DNA of 64,000 bases from Stratiolaelaps scimitus (lineage: Eukaryota > Arthropoda > Arachnida > Mesostigmata > Laelapidae), in the NCBI GenBank assembly GCA_019614645.1, contig JABWDB010000067.1, positions 806,001 to 870,000 on the forward strand, in the 5' to 3' direction. A model generated the notes under the pieces. The model was not told the DNA's origin and ran no database searches. It was given only the letters and a program-made list of their open reading frames with translations. This document shows, piece by piece, positions 11,691-22,580 of the stretch (its first letter is position 1; each line of letters opens with the position of its first letter). Made by a program: the position numbers and the translations under genes.

Positions 11691-12751
11691 CGATACTTCC
11701 GAAATTTATGAACGTGCAATATTTCAGGGAACGGTAATCTAGGAAATCGATGCGGACAGATGGAGTCTTCCTGAGATTATACCCACGAACCTTTTCGATC
11801 GAATAAAGACACCGTCTCCCATTATACATTGTACCAACTAAACTAACTTCGCAGTATTCGAAGTAATGAGAAAAGTGATTGGAATTATCACACCGAAGTA
11901 GTAGAATTGTTCCAGTTTCAACCATGGATCAATGACAGCTGCATCGACCTCTTCCAAAACACAAATGTTTCACGAAGTCATACTATAATATAGAGCCCGA
12001 ACTGATTGGCGATCGCCACCAGACCTGTGTTGTCGATAACCGTACCACGCATGCCTACATTGACTAACTTTTAACAGCTATGCGCGTTCAGATTTAAGTA
12101 CTTTATTCCTATGATCCACACCATATAATACAAAGGCACCGCAAGCCACTCAGCACTATCCAGCTACCTTTCTCAGTCTAATCTAAACTCGGTTCGGACT
12201 TTATATTTTTATGGAGGAAGATATAATAAAATACCAAGAACGTACTCGACTGCTACGGTCAGAGCAAAACAGAGTGTGTAGTAGCATTTGGCTAGGACCC
12301 CGTACCAGCAGAACATATCTCGCCAATCCTGTTAAGCTTCACCATCCGCCCGACCGGATTGTTATGTAATTGTATCACGGGTTCGGACCCAACTGATATG
12401 AACCCTATTTTTCTCGTTACACTGTCTCAGCTTAACCAACAAAGCATTGTACTTACCATTCCGTTCAATTAGTTAAATAATAAATTGTTGTATTAATGTC
12501 AAAACATTGAGTAGATACATTATATGTGATCGGTTGCAATACGGCCTATACGCGATGGCATATTTTGGCGCACAGATCAGACCGAACTGGTTATGTCAAG
12601 GAGTGAAATTACTAAAAATGATTTTAACTAAGGCTTGCGGTTACGGAACAATTCTGCTTTGTACTCCCAGGGCTCACATTTTAGTAACGCGCGAAGCAAA
12701 TTTCAGAAAAAAGACCGTGAAACATCTCAGACAAAAGTTGGGGGATCTTTC
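9813..12751. other. 2.9 kb spacer, no gene seen
   Basis: Contains a GA-rich microsatellite at 11656-11690 that creates a long, low-complexity minus-strand frame (11925-11416) with Ser/Leu runs; I treat that frame as an artefact. No repeat ends, RNA genes or exon-like blocks are recognised. Confidence 0.4.
11656..11690. repeat. (GA)n microsatellite
   Basis: GA dinucleotides interrupted once by AAA. Confidence 0.9.
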
Positions 12752-12812
12752 CGGGGGTAAAAGGTAAAGGTATATTGGTTTATTAAAGGAGCTGCAATTA
12801 TACAATGCTTAA

Positions 12813-12813
<1 letters not shown>
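12752..12813 (-). repeat. Shared-tail repeat copy ending in a TA tract
   Basis: The minus strand reads CTTAAGCATTG, then ATTGCAGCTCCTTTAATAAA, then a tail of ACCTTT-type units. It is cut immediately before the point where other copies have the ATATAAGAG block; a 41-bp (TA)n tract begins there instead. Confidence 0.75.

Positions 12814-12854
<41 letters not shown>
12814..12854. repeat. (TA)n microsatellite
   Basis: About 20 uninterrupted TA units directly abutting the repeat copy on its left. Confidence 0.95.
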
Positions 12855-12856
<2 letters not shown>

Positions 12857-13262
12857 GGTATAACGCGCCATTTTTCGCGCCAAAACTTTTTCAAATATTG
12901 AAGCACCGGTGAAAATTCATGTAAAATGTGCTATCCTCTAAGATAGAGCTATGTCTGAACGTACTCCCTTCGTTAATGCCGTTAAACGTCGACTACGTTC
13001 TTCTATATGATGTTTACTTGTCAGGCGGGGTGTCGGGCGGTGTAATTATTTATCTCGTGTCAGGGGTTGAGTTGAACAGGGGTTGCGTTCTGTATTTTTT
13101 GTCCCTTAGAGCTCTATCGTCCCCTACATAGAGTCTCATACGAATAACTCACTTATTTAACGTTTTTATACATTAATCCCACTCTTCCAGAAATGCCCTT
13201 TTCATCATAGTGTCTTCGCGTCAAGTCAAGCTTCCGTGTGAAAACTCGTCAAACTGTTGTTT

Positions 13263-13265
<3 letters not shown>

Positions 13266-13296
<31 letters not shown>
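13266..13296. repeat. (TA)n microsatellite
   Basis: About 15 TA units running straight into the 5' end of the U1-like sequence. Confidence 0.9.
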
Positions 13297-13297
<1 letters not shown>

Positions 13298-13413
13298 TTA
13301 CCTGGTGCCGGGCCTTCCGTGATCAGTTAGGCGGTGACCCCAGGAGGAGGCCTTTCCATTGCACTCCGGAAGGGCTGAGACCTGCCACTCTCCCAAACTA
13401 GGAAAGATGGGGC
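13294..13413 (+). pseudogene. U1 snRNA pseudogene, 3'-truncated
   Basis: Starts with ATACTTACCTGG, the exact 5' end of U1 snRNA that pairs with 5' splice sites. Stem-loop I follows, with the conserved GATCA start of the U1-70K loop but three altered bases in the usual ACGAAGG part. Stem-loop II is well kept, including the CCATTGCACTCCGG loop that binds U1A/SNF. A stem-loop III-like stretch follows (CTCCCAAAC...) and then the sequence stops at about 120 of the usual ~164 nt. The Sm site (AATTTGTGG type) and stem-loop IV are missing, replaced by a (TA)n tract. No proximal promoter element could be recognised because a TA tract lies directly upstream. This is a 3'-truncated copy, not a functional gene. 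Confidence 0.85.
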
Positions 13414-13430
13414 TATATATATATATATAA
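13414..13430. repeat. (TA)n microsatellite
   Basis: Begins exactly where U1 similarity ends. Confidence 0.85.
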
Positions 13431-16400
13431 GAAAACATACATGACATCCTTCACCGAATATGATGTGACGTTTTTCAAATAGAGTATATACTCGCATTTC
13501 CCTCGTCTACGTTAGGTTACGTAGAGGTTAGGTTTACATGGATATCGAAGAAGGAATCTCCGTCCAACTTTTCGGGAAATAAAGGGAAAGCTATAAAGAA
13601 AAATGGGATCATCGGACGCCACTGAATACAAATCGCTGCAGCTGTTGAAGGCGTCCCATTTCGATTATGCCCCGAAGGGCTTCTCTCGTTGGCGCTGCAG
13701 CTTTTTATATGAATTGCTAGTGGCAATAGAACGTGGCTCTAGAACTCTCCCAGTGATGTTCTTTGGAAACAGCGTCCAACAAAACGACACCAACAATTGG
13801 AATAGCGAACTTTGCACACGCAAGCTTATTTCTTCGTAGAGCGACATACTTTTAGCGATACAATCTGGTCTCTACGTTAGAAACAGCAACATTCGTGTCC
13901 GCGAATTAATCAACTCCCGCCAAATTGACCATGCAGATAAGTGGCTCCATTAACCACCACTTGACAGAAATAAAATGTTATCAATGGCAACTAGCTGTTG
14001 ATATTTAGCGCGCCTCTTGTCATGTTGTCGCCGGCCTTATTACGAAACCTTAATACGTATCTATACATTTGATTAATACTTCGTTGCTATTAAACAATAT
14101 CAACGAAGCAAGCAAGCATTAAACTCCATTTGGACTTCAAGAAAAAATATCGATTATCTGAGCCTAGAACTAATAGTAATACCGCTACTGCAACAAAAGC
14201 CGACGCGACGACGGCTCGGTTCTCCGGATTGGTTTTGGCCGGTTATCCAATGAACGAGTTCGTAATTTAATCTGATTGGAATTTGCGATGCATATACCGA
14301 GACATAATCTGATCTCGCTTCCGAGTATAATTACCTCAATTAATCACCGTCCCTTTGGTAGCGAGGTGCCACATCGAGTAAGGATAGTAGCTGGTATAGT
14401 GTAGTGCATATGACAGTTTCAGTTACATTTTTAGCTGACTCGTTTTGGCGATGACAGCATAATTAGAGAACATATAATAATACATTTACGATTTCACACA
14501 GCGAGCGTCTGTTTCATATCGATACTCCGATGTACGTATCCGTTGAAAACTTTTCCGAAACACTCGCCAATCGAGCCGTCCAAGCGAACACACATACTAC
14601 ACATGCTCTCACTATTGCTACTACTGTTCTATTTCTATGATTTGCTGTTAACACACTGTTTCCAATGACTAAAGCAATTTCAAATGTTTGTGTAGACAGT
14701 CGCAGTTAGAACGGAATAGCCCTACCGTTCCTCCCCGTCCGTTTCAGGTTGACTTATAAGAAAGAGATATTTCGAATAGATGACAGCGGTGGACGTCGTT
14801 GCTGTGTCGGATCTCGAAAGTTGCCTAACGACCACGACTTTTTGTTGATAGACAGAGACAAAATGAGGGCTAGAGCCTTGCAAGTTACGTCAGGAAACAA
14901 AGGGAGAGAGGGGCCGAGAGGGGGGCGGGTGGAGAAAAAGCGCTCGTTTCCTTCGTAGACGAGGCCTGTTTTCATGAGTTGCCTTCCTCTGCGTTTCTCT
15001 ACTTCGCCTCCCACTTCTGGCCGATGTGATGCTGCAGCGCCATCCACTGTCCTGCCCTGTCTGTATGTCTGTTTGATTCTCCACTTTGTGGAACATCAGT
15101 ACGCCTATTCCTTCGTGAGCGTCTCTTCCATCCTGTCTCACTTCGTTGGCCCTTCCTATTCGTTGGTTCTCTACCGTACTGTAAGGTCCACAGGGTTCAA
15201 TCACTCACGAACTCACTCACTCACTCACACACACACACACACACATAGACAGAGTGACAGAGCGACAGGCGGCTGTGCACTAATGGCGCAACAGCCAACG
15301 AGCGCAACCAGCTAAACCTCCCTTCAGCTCAACCTGAGGCATGCGTCGGATATTTGCACTCTGGTTCAGGGATGGACGGCGTCAACCCGCCTCCTTTGGA
15401 TGCAACACCGGACGGCTGATTGAAAATTCTGACTTCCCCGTTGGTAATACCGGTGGGATTCGTGTGGGACCCGTCTGTGTTGGACCTGATTTCAGTGGAG
15501 GGCGAATACCTCCGAAACTCCTGTTTTTTTTAGGATTGGCTTTGTGTACGAACTCGAACTGACTATAAAGGACTGAATTCTATATTAGACTAAGCGCACC
15601 CTGCGTGTTGTTGCAAGAAAATGTCAGACATCTTACTTGGTTGTTGTGTTTGATGCTGTACTCTTTCCGCGATATTCGAATTTTCATTAAGGTCACCTTC
15701 TCACAATATTACTCACATGATAAGTATTTTCATGGACTAAGTCGGTAGAGTGTATTTTATGCAGCAGACATCGTCGACATCATTGGCTCTCGTCGGGTGC
15801 CCATCAACACAATATAAAATAGCGTAAAATCTCATTTTGTACGCATTTTGACCATTAACTATTGTTTGTAAGAAGCTTATCATTGATGGCTTTTCGAGCA
15901 AACGGCCAAACGTTCATACGTTTGCTGCAAACGGTCATATAAGAAGTCGATTTTATTACATTCTATAAGCCGGAAACCACAATTTTATGATCTTCAACTT
16001 CGGCTTCCGCTGTGGAGTTCCCGAAGTCGTCACAATGCAAATGTTTTTTGGCCCGAAAGGGCTCTTTATTGAATTTACAACATTGGTATATGTCACTTCG
16101 AGGGACCCGAACGTGTAACCTGCTGCTTTTTACAGCTTTTTTCTCTGGTTATCCACGCTAGAATGTTCTACAATAAAATATCGGAAACACACTAATTAAT
16201 AAGTGGTTGACAGTTGGTCCTATATAATGAATGAGAGGTATAGCGTCTTGTTCCTTCTCTCGGAACACATAATAATATCTTGGAAACACTGGAATTCATT
16301 TGTGTTTCAAATAAAAAAAAGTAAATTTGTTCAAAATTTTTGGGCAAATATGAAGCACTTCATATATAAGATTAATCTCCTACTTGGAAACGTGGCTAAG

Positions 16401-16738
16401 ATCGACTAGTTGAACAAGGTTGAATCGAATTTTGAGCTCGTCAGTTTGAATCGCACACTTACAGATTCATACAATAGTACAATGCAAAGTGTTTGGTTTA
16501 TTAACCGAACCGCAGTTTTTTTTGCTAGGTTTAAGTTCTCGTTACGGGACTCGAACCAAAACGTAAAATATTGTTTAATATACCATATGCTGTTCCATTA
16601 TATCCCTGAAGGTAGGAGAATGATTAGGACCATCAAGGACAGCTCGTGCGAATACTCAAATGTTAATTTTAATTAACACATCTACATCTTGCCACATCTA
16701 AAATCCACTTAACCTCGTAGTGATATTTGTATACGGTA
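13431..16738. other. 3.3 kb spacer, no gene seen
   Basis: Includes a GC-richer block at about 14730-15560 with an (ACTC)n/(CA)n repeat at 15200-15246 and overlapping short frames on both strands. None has recognisable motifs or convincing splice sites. Confidence 0.35.
15200..15246. repeat. (ACTC)n then (CA)n microsatellite
   Basis: Imperfect ACTC units pass into about ten CA units. Confidence 0.85.
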
Positions 16739-17590
16739 TTAGGTTGTTCAGAAATGTGTAGGACTCTCTTCATTTCTCCTCGACAGCGCACCCCCAGTAT
16801 CTGCTCTACCAAGCAAGATAAGTTGTAAGTGAGGGGTTTCGTTACAAAACGAACAGACCAAGCTAGATCGTTTAGAACGGTCAGTTTTGTTTGATAACGC
16901 TTACTTTGACCACAAAAGCTGCACTGAAATGAATAGTGCAAAAGTGCAAATTCGTGCTACTTTGTTATACTGGTTCCGAAAAGGCAACGGTGCTGCGGAA
17001 ACGTTTCAGATTGGCACTCGCGTATAGGGCGAGTATGTTTTGAGGCAACGCACGTGCGATGGATGGTTTAAAAAAATTGATCAGGGAAATTTTGAAGCTG
17101 GGCGACGCACCAAGCTCTGAAAGGACTTCCCTGGTCGACGACCACATCCTGCGTGACAAGATTCCCCAAACGCTGCCGAATTCGAGAACTCGTGGAAGAA
17201 CTTGAGGTTAGCGCAACAACGCTTCATTCAGCGTAACACTGCTTGGAATGAAAAATAAGCTCCGTAGGTCAAAGGTGGTCAAAATACGTCCACAACTCGG
17301 CAACAGAAGGGAGCGGCGTTTCGCCAAGACAACGTTCGTCAACTCATGTGAGTTCGACGAGTTGAAAAGAAATTCGTGACTTAGGCTGGAAATGTCGTGA
17401 GGACTCTTCGTATTCTCTCGACCTCGCTCGCTCTGTGGGCGGGAGCCCCTTGAGCATCCTCCGCAATCCTCCGACTTGGCTCCTTCTGGCTACCGTTTGG
17501 TTCAGATCGATGACGAACTATTTTGGTAGAAAGAAATGATGATTAAATTAATCAAAGTTATTCTCCAGCGCACGGTGCAACCTAGGGATA
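16739..17590 (+). mobile_element. Mariner element, decayed copy 2
   Basis: The left end TTAGGTTGTTCAGAAATGTG follows a TA dinucleotide and matches the copy at 8086. The body aligns block by block with that copy: GATAACGCTTxCTTTGACC, CAACGG/CACGGC-GCxGxGGAAA-GTTT, CCCTGGTCGACGAC, and GAGAACTCGTGGAAGAACTTG. Frames are broken several times. Near 17480 the sequence D-L-A-P-S-G-Y is the third catalytic block with its Asp replaced by Gly, followed after a frameshift by F-R-S-M-T-N-Y-F-G-R-K. The middle of the catalytic domain, with Asp 1 and Asp 2, is missing. The right end is only tentatively near 17585 (CAACCTAG). Confidence 0.75.
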
Positions 17591-20500
17591 AAAAAGCTCA
17601 CACGTTTCCAAATATCCTAGTATATGAATTACATATGTTACCCAGAGGGCAACGCGCTCTGAATATATAGTTATCTCTTATTTATTCAGCGTAGTGTGAT
17701 GGACATTTCATGGGCCTTTGCTTTGTTTTTATGGACGAACTGCATCCGTTTCATATTTCGAGTTGATTTATAGATTACTTAAGGTATGCCTAAAGCTTCA
17801 ACAGGAGAAATATATTACATAGCTGAGATGTCTGATGACGTTGGTCGCTTTAAGAGAATAATTCAATGCGCACTTGACTGGCAATGTCCACGCAGGCACG
17901 CAGAAGGCTGGGCAGATTTGGCTCGCCTTCCAAGTTTCCGCCGCCCCTGAGTTCCTCACACGAAACGATTTACTGGCCACTATAATATGCATCTAATTAG
18001 CAATGGAATGCATTAACATTTGCATTGCATGATTTGAATTGGGGCACTTAAGTTTTACCGGGACTTTTTGGGATTAAAAACATTCCGGGAGGGCAACAAC
18101 TCATGGGGTGGAGCGACTGCCTTCAAACATTTTATCAAAATTATCCTGTCGTCGTACCCCCATTTGCATCACTATTTTATGTTGTTTTTTTAATTTAGGA
18201 AGTTGTATGTCACACTGTACAGTGGAGACATAGCGACCATACCTTAAAATACGCATAGATGCACTAAACTCGGCATTTTTCTTGGTTCGAGTGCTAGGTG
18301 TGGTATTTCAAATGAGCCGATTATATATACAACTCTGATCAAATTGGACTACACGAGGCAGTTTATTTTCGGTAGGTATCCAAGACAGCAGTTGCTTAAT
18401 ATGAAATATTTATAATCGTTTTTTTAATAACAACTTTTAATCTTACGAAATAACAACCTACAGAGCAGCAGTGGGATTGATGTTGCGCGCCGAGTGTGCA
18501 TAAACCCTTTGCCTAGAGGCCTAGATAAGTTGAACCAAAGACTACATACTTAATAATGGAAATGAATAGTTGCAGGGATACAAACTAAAGTGTATCATAG
18601 CAGATTCACGAGAATGACAATGGTGATTGTCGTATCTATGTTCCTTAATGCTTTATAAAACACCTATGCTTGCTTTCTGGGATACAGAAATGCAAACGAC
18701 AGATAGTGACCCGGTCCGGTATTCGACCAAAACAAACGAAGAGGATGTCGAAATTATTTATACAGTATTCAACCGATCGTCTCCAATCAAGTAAATCGCC
18801 CACCCCCAATGAAGCCTCACTGTCGTACACAACAATTAGGTCGAAAACAAAAAAACGCTACGCATATCCCAAGCAAGCAATCATACCATATGACGTTTTG
18901 TCAAATAACTCTATGAGGACTAGGCCCTAAGAGGAACTATCCCCATATGCGTGTATGCTGGTTGCTAGCTATTCCGCGTGCCTCTCAAGCGTTGCAATCT
19001 CTCGATTGCATTCTATTTTGAGTGGATACACCATATAGTCAGAAATTTTCTGCAAAGGGAGAACGAGTACCTCTTAGCACAGATGTTTGGAAACCAGTGG
19101 AAGGACGACGCAGAGCAATAAGTCTTTCTTTCTTTTGCAGTGGAATGCCGAGACTAAAACGTTGAATTGACGTTCACGAATAGTGTAAGCTAGAAAGCTG
19201 GTGGTTAAGGCAGCATTCGGAACAACATCTTCCTCGGCTAACAGTTTCTTGAGTGAACATAGCGAATGGTTTTTCTTTTCTTTCATGCGCCTATGCGCTG
19301 GGAGGACCCTGACTATAGGAAAAACTTTGCCAGGCTGAGCCGGCAATGAGTGCCAGCTCTCGTGTTGGTAACAACAAATTATTGACAAGCACGTTAGTAT
19401 ACACCGTTTGGGTTCACATATGTCCTTCCACGGAGCTTCCAAGATGTATTCCAGGTCGTCAGCTTTGCAACAAGGGACGCTGCTGCGTTATCTCGGGAGA
19501 AGCGAAACCGTTATCGATGCAGCGAATGAACACAAAGGCCGCTAGTACGTTCAAACAAATAGGTAGATTACAGCCACAGATTGATAAAGTTGTGTGTTTT
19601 TTCACCTCATACGATTCGCTTGGAGATGGTTATGATTTTGCGCCTATTTGGAGTTGTGATGATATTAATGAGGAGACAGGAAAGGTGTAAGCTAAAAGAA
19701 ACGGTAGCACCTGAGAGAGAGAGAGGGAGAGAATCTTTGGTCTCTTTAGGCTGAGAGCCTAAAGGGGCGTTACTGAAAGGCTGCGTTACTTTAAACACCG
19801 ATTTTATGAGAGCTATCTCCGAAAACGAAGAAAATATCGACTATTCTCAACGTTGTACAGACGTCAGCTCGAGAGGTGCACAGCCAAATCCGAAGTGAGT
19901 ATTGAAAATGAGCATCTGTGCTTTTCGTGTTTTTCAATTAGCATTACGCAGACACACACGTCTGCGTGATGCTAATTAGAACAAGCGAACGAAGAAGAAC
20001 TCTTCAACTAAACTCGCAGGGTCGAGCGTGTCCCCACCCAATAATAATAATAATAACAATAATCGAGTACCAACAAATGAACGGTCAGTGTAATCGTAGT
20101 CTAGTCGACGCCTCTAGCTTTAATTAAGGAAAGTCAGACTAATGGAAGTTACAAAAAAATCAATTTACAATGGCTAACCCCTCGTGTCTTGCTCAAGACA
20201 GCAACTGCACCAGACTCTCCTAAATGCCTATGTATATATATATATATATGTTGCATGATAGCCGTTCACCGTCGGCTGCCTGATTCTGCAACGGCTCACT
20301 GACCTGAATACCGAAATCGCCACCCACCGAAGCCTGCGGCCGTGATGCACTCAAGCGTGCGCCACTAATGACAATAATATATCACGTTTCAATAACCAGC
20401 GTAGCCCTTCTCAGAGAATATGATTTTGCTTTCTAGGGACGTTAGGATTTTGGTTGCTCTACTATAGATGCTCATGCTGCAACTGTCTCACAACCGCCTT

Positions 20501-21406
20501 CAAAATTATAGTATCCTATCAGAGTGACTTTCCCATTTATGGGTAATGCTCAACACGCTATTCACTGCTGGGTGATTCTTCTCATGCTGAGAACTTTTAG
20601 GCATTTAACACTGAACATTTACGACTGTCAGCCATAGCACGATTGTCACATAAAATAACGCTGAGTTCAATGTAAGTCGGGTTTAATTGGAGCTTTTATA
20701 AAACAATTGCTAAGATTAATATCAGTGATGATGACGGTGATGTAACCTTTATTAGACCTTTTATGATAATGATATTCAAATTAAATAAACGAACTTGTCG
20801 ACATTAAATTCAACGTAAAATAATTTGCACATACATTCATCCAGCTGTAGAAAGCGAACGGTCAGAGATACCCACAAACTACTTTTTTGCAACGGGTTCT
20901 AGCAGGAACTCTCTAAACTCTTTAAACGATCAGATCAAGTGTCTTCAACAGTAGTTTAGAATGAAGCTGTTGCGAGAGCACATTCGGGTAATGACTACTC
21001 ACAGGATACTGGAGCAACGGAATGTAAAACTAAATGTATGTCGTGTTTGAAGACGATGTGTTTGAGAAGACGACATAACATCATCACTTCGAACTGCGGG
21101 AAATTGGTATGCCAAATTTCGTTCGGAAGCTACAAGCTATGAAGATATCTATGACAGGCGATACAAGTAGATCTCAATGTAATGACATGAGAGCTTCCAG
21201 CAGAGCACGACCCTTTTTTCATGGGGTTTTCAGGAGTATAAGATGTACATGCGTCACTCAGACGGTAGCAAATGATTAGTGTGGGATTTGCTTTCAAAGC
21301 CGTTCACTAAATTCGGGTTCACCAACATCCCGAGGCCTCAGAAATTTTTCGATGCTGGTCAAAATGAGTGCTTCGATTAAGCAGAAGCAATCAAATGAGA
21401 TCTAAA
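17591..21406. other. 3.8 kb spacer with a strong hairpin, no gene seen
   Basis: Besides the hairpin at 19936-19977 there is an AAT-rich run near 20040-20062 and (TA)n at 20231-20250. Frames on both strands overlap at 19074-19690 without recognisable motifs. Confidence 0.35.
19936..19977. repeat. 18-bp inverted repeat hairpin
   Basis: AATTAGCATTACGCAGAC is followed by the 6-nt loop ACACAC and then GTCTGCGTGATGCTAATT. All 18 positions pair, counting one wobble. The stem is too short for a typical microRNA precursor, and the outer flanks pair only weakly. It may be the palindromic end of a transposon or a chance foldback. Confidence 0.85.
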
Positions 21407-21462
21407 AGGTAAAGGTAAAGGTTTATTGGGTTATTGAAGGAGCTGCAATTTTACAAAGGAAG
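21407..21462 (-). repeat. Shared-tail repeat copy with (GGTAAA)n tail
   Basis: On the minus strand the order is AATTGCAGCTCCTT, an AATAAACC-like stretch, then ACCTTT repeated three times. The short tandem hexamer end is typical of retrotransposed SINE or LINE tails that lack poly(A). Confidence 0.75.
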
Positions 21463-21935
21463 GTTATCCTCTTTCTTCAGGACAAAGCGAAACCTCACAT
21501 GACCACGAAGACGGCATGGCAGTTGTACGAGTTAGACTTCAAATAGCCTAGATATGGCCAGATCAAACTACCATTCGTTTTCTCATGGAAGCTGATTTTA
21601 TTTCTGGATCTATTTTTCCATGGTTCTGGAGAGGTATAAACAAGTCGATAACCTCGTCCCGCACTCGCGATTCTCGACTTGATTTCCTTAAGGATATCGA
21701 AGAGCTGCTAAAACTTTGTCAGACGAGCACTGATTTAAATGGAGAATATCCTCATTGATTTTGTATTTAAACCACTTCTTTTCGTTTTTAATAAACGTGT
21801 ACCACTGTTCAATTCATTCAAGTGTGCAAGTTAATATCAGTTTGAACGACAAATAATTTAACACTGTCACAGGTTCATTCAAACGAAAATCATCCAATTC
21901 ATCCATCGTGCATAACGGCTGAAGCAGGACGTAAT

Positions 21936-22580
21936 GTGTTTTCTGATATTTCTGATACATGTAGACATACTATACTGAAGTGCGTGAATGTGGTTTACAA
22001 AGGCTGGCTTCACTCAGTCGAGGTCGTGAAGCTGCCGAGGCGTCAGATAATTTCAAGCAAGCGGCACTCCAGCGCCTTCCTTGGCGAAAGTTTCTGTGGT
22101 CGCTTGACTGACATAGCCACGGCCAGAGCCTTTCGATTTCTTGGAGTAATGTGTTCTCCAGGGGAGTTCTCCCTTCGAGTCAGCATTACTCCCAAGTAGG
22201 GGAAGGAGTTAGCTTATCCGGGGACCCTGTCGCTTAGTCGGAGCTGGTCAGTTGGCCCGAGTGCTCCCCTTAGCGCAACTTCATAGCTGTTAGCATTTTC
22301 CAGATTTTCTGGAGTCGCAGTTTATCTACGTAGCTTTGAGTGTTGTCGACGCTTGCTGCAGCTGATACCGCCCTATGCTGACAAGACAAGGTCGTCAGCA
22401 TACAAAAGAAGGTCTATTAATGAATGCCGCTGTTTGATCTCGCTCGGCAGGTCGCTAATTAGCTGCAGTATGTCCGTTAGAAGGCCGACGATGATATTGT
22501 GAGTCACAACAACGCGATGGCCCTCGGGGCTATGTCGAATGCAGATATGATGTACCAGCGCGCCTGTAGATTGCTGATTT
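21936..22580 (-). mobile_element. LINE reverse transcriptase fragment with intact YADD
   Basis: On the minus strand, near 22410-22376, L-L-L-Y-A-D-D-L-V-L-S-A is a complete palm motif with both catalytic Asp residues. It is preceded by a hydrophobic segment (L-T-D-I-L-Q-L-I-S-D-L-P). Downstream, F-P-Y-L-G-V-M-L near 22200 corresponds to the 'FxYLGxxL' block of the thumb that normally follows. Stop codons and frame changes lie between the blocks. The N-terminal fingers and the endonuclease are absent, so this is an inactive fragment. Its sequence differs from the YADD-V-K-L-Y element at 29 kb, suggesting another LINE family. Confidence 0.7.

Noticed and set aside
11416..11925. 169-codon minus-strand frame
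   Set aside because: Its length depends on the GA microsatellite (Ser/Leu runs) and it shows no domain or conserved motif.
12340..12410. GGTTCGGACCC resembling a tRNA T-arm
   Set aside because: No cloverleaf or A box; isolated match.
13266..13430. (TA)n flanks considered as a promoter or TATA region for the U1 copy
   Set aside because: They are simple repeats extending on both sides; snRNA promoters use a proximal element that is not visible here.
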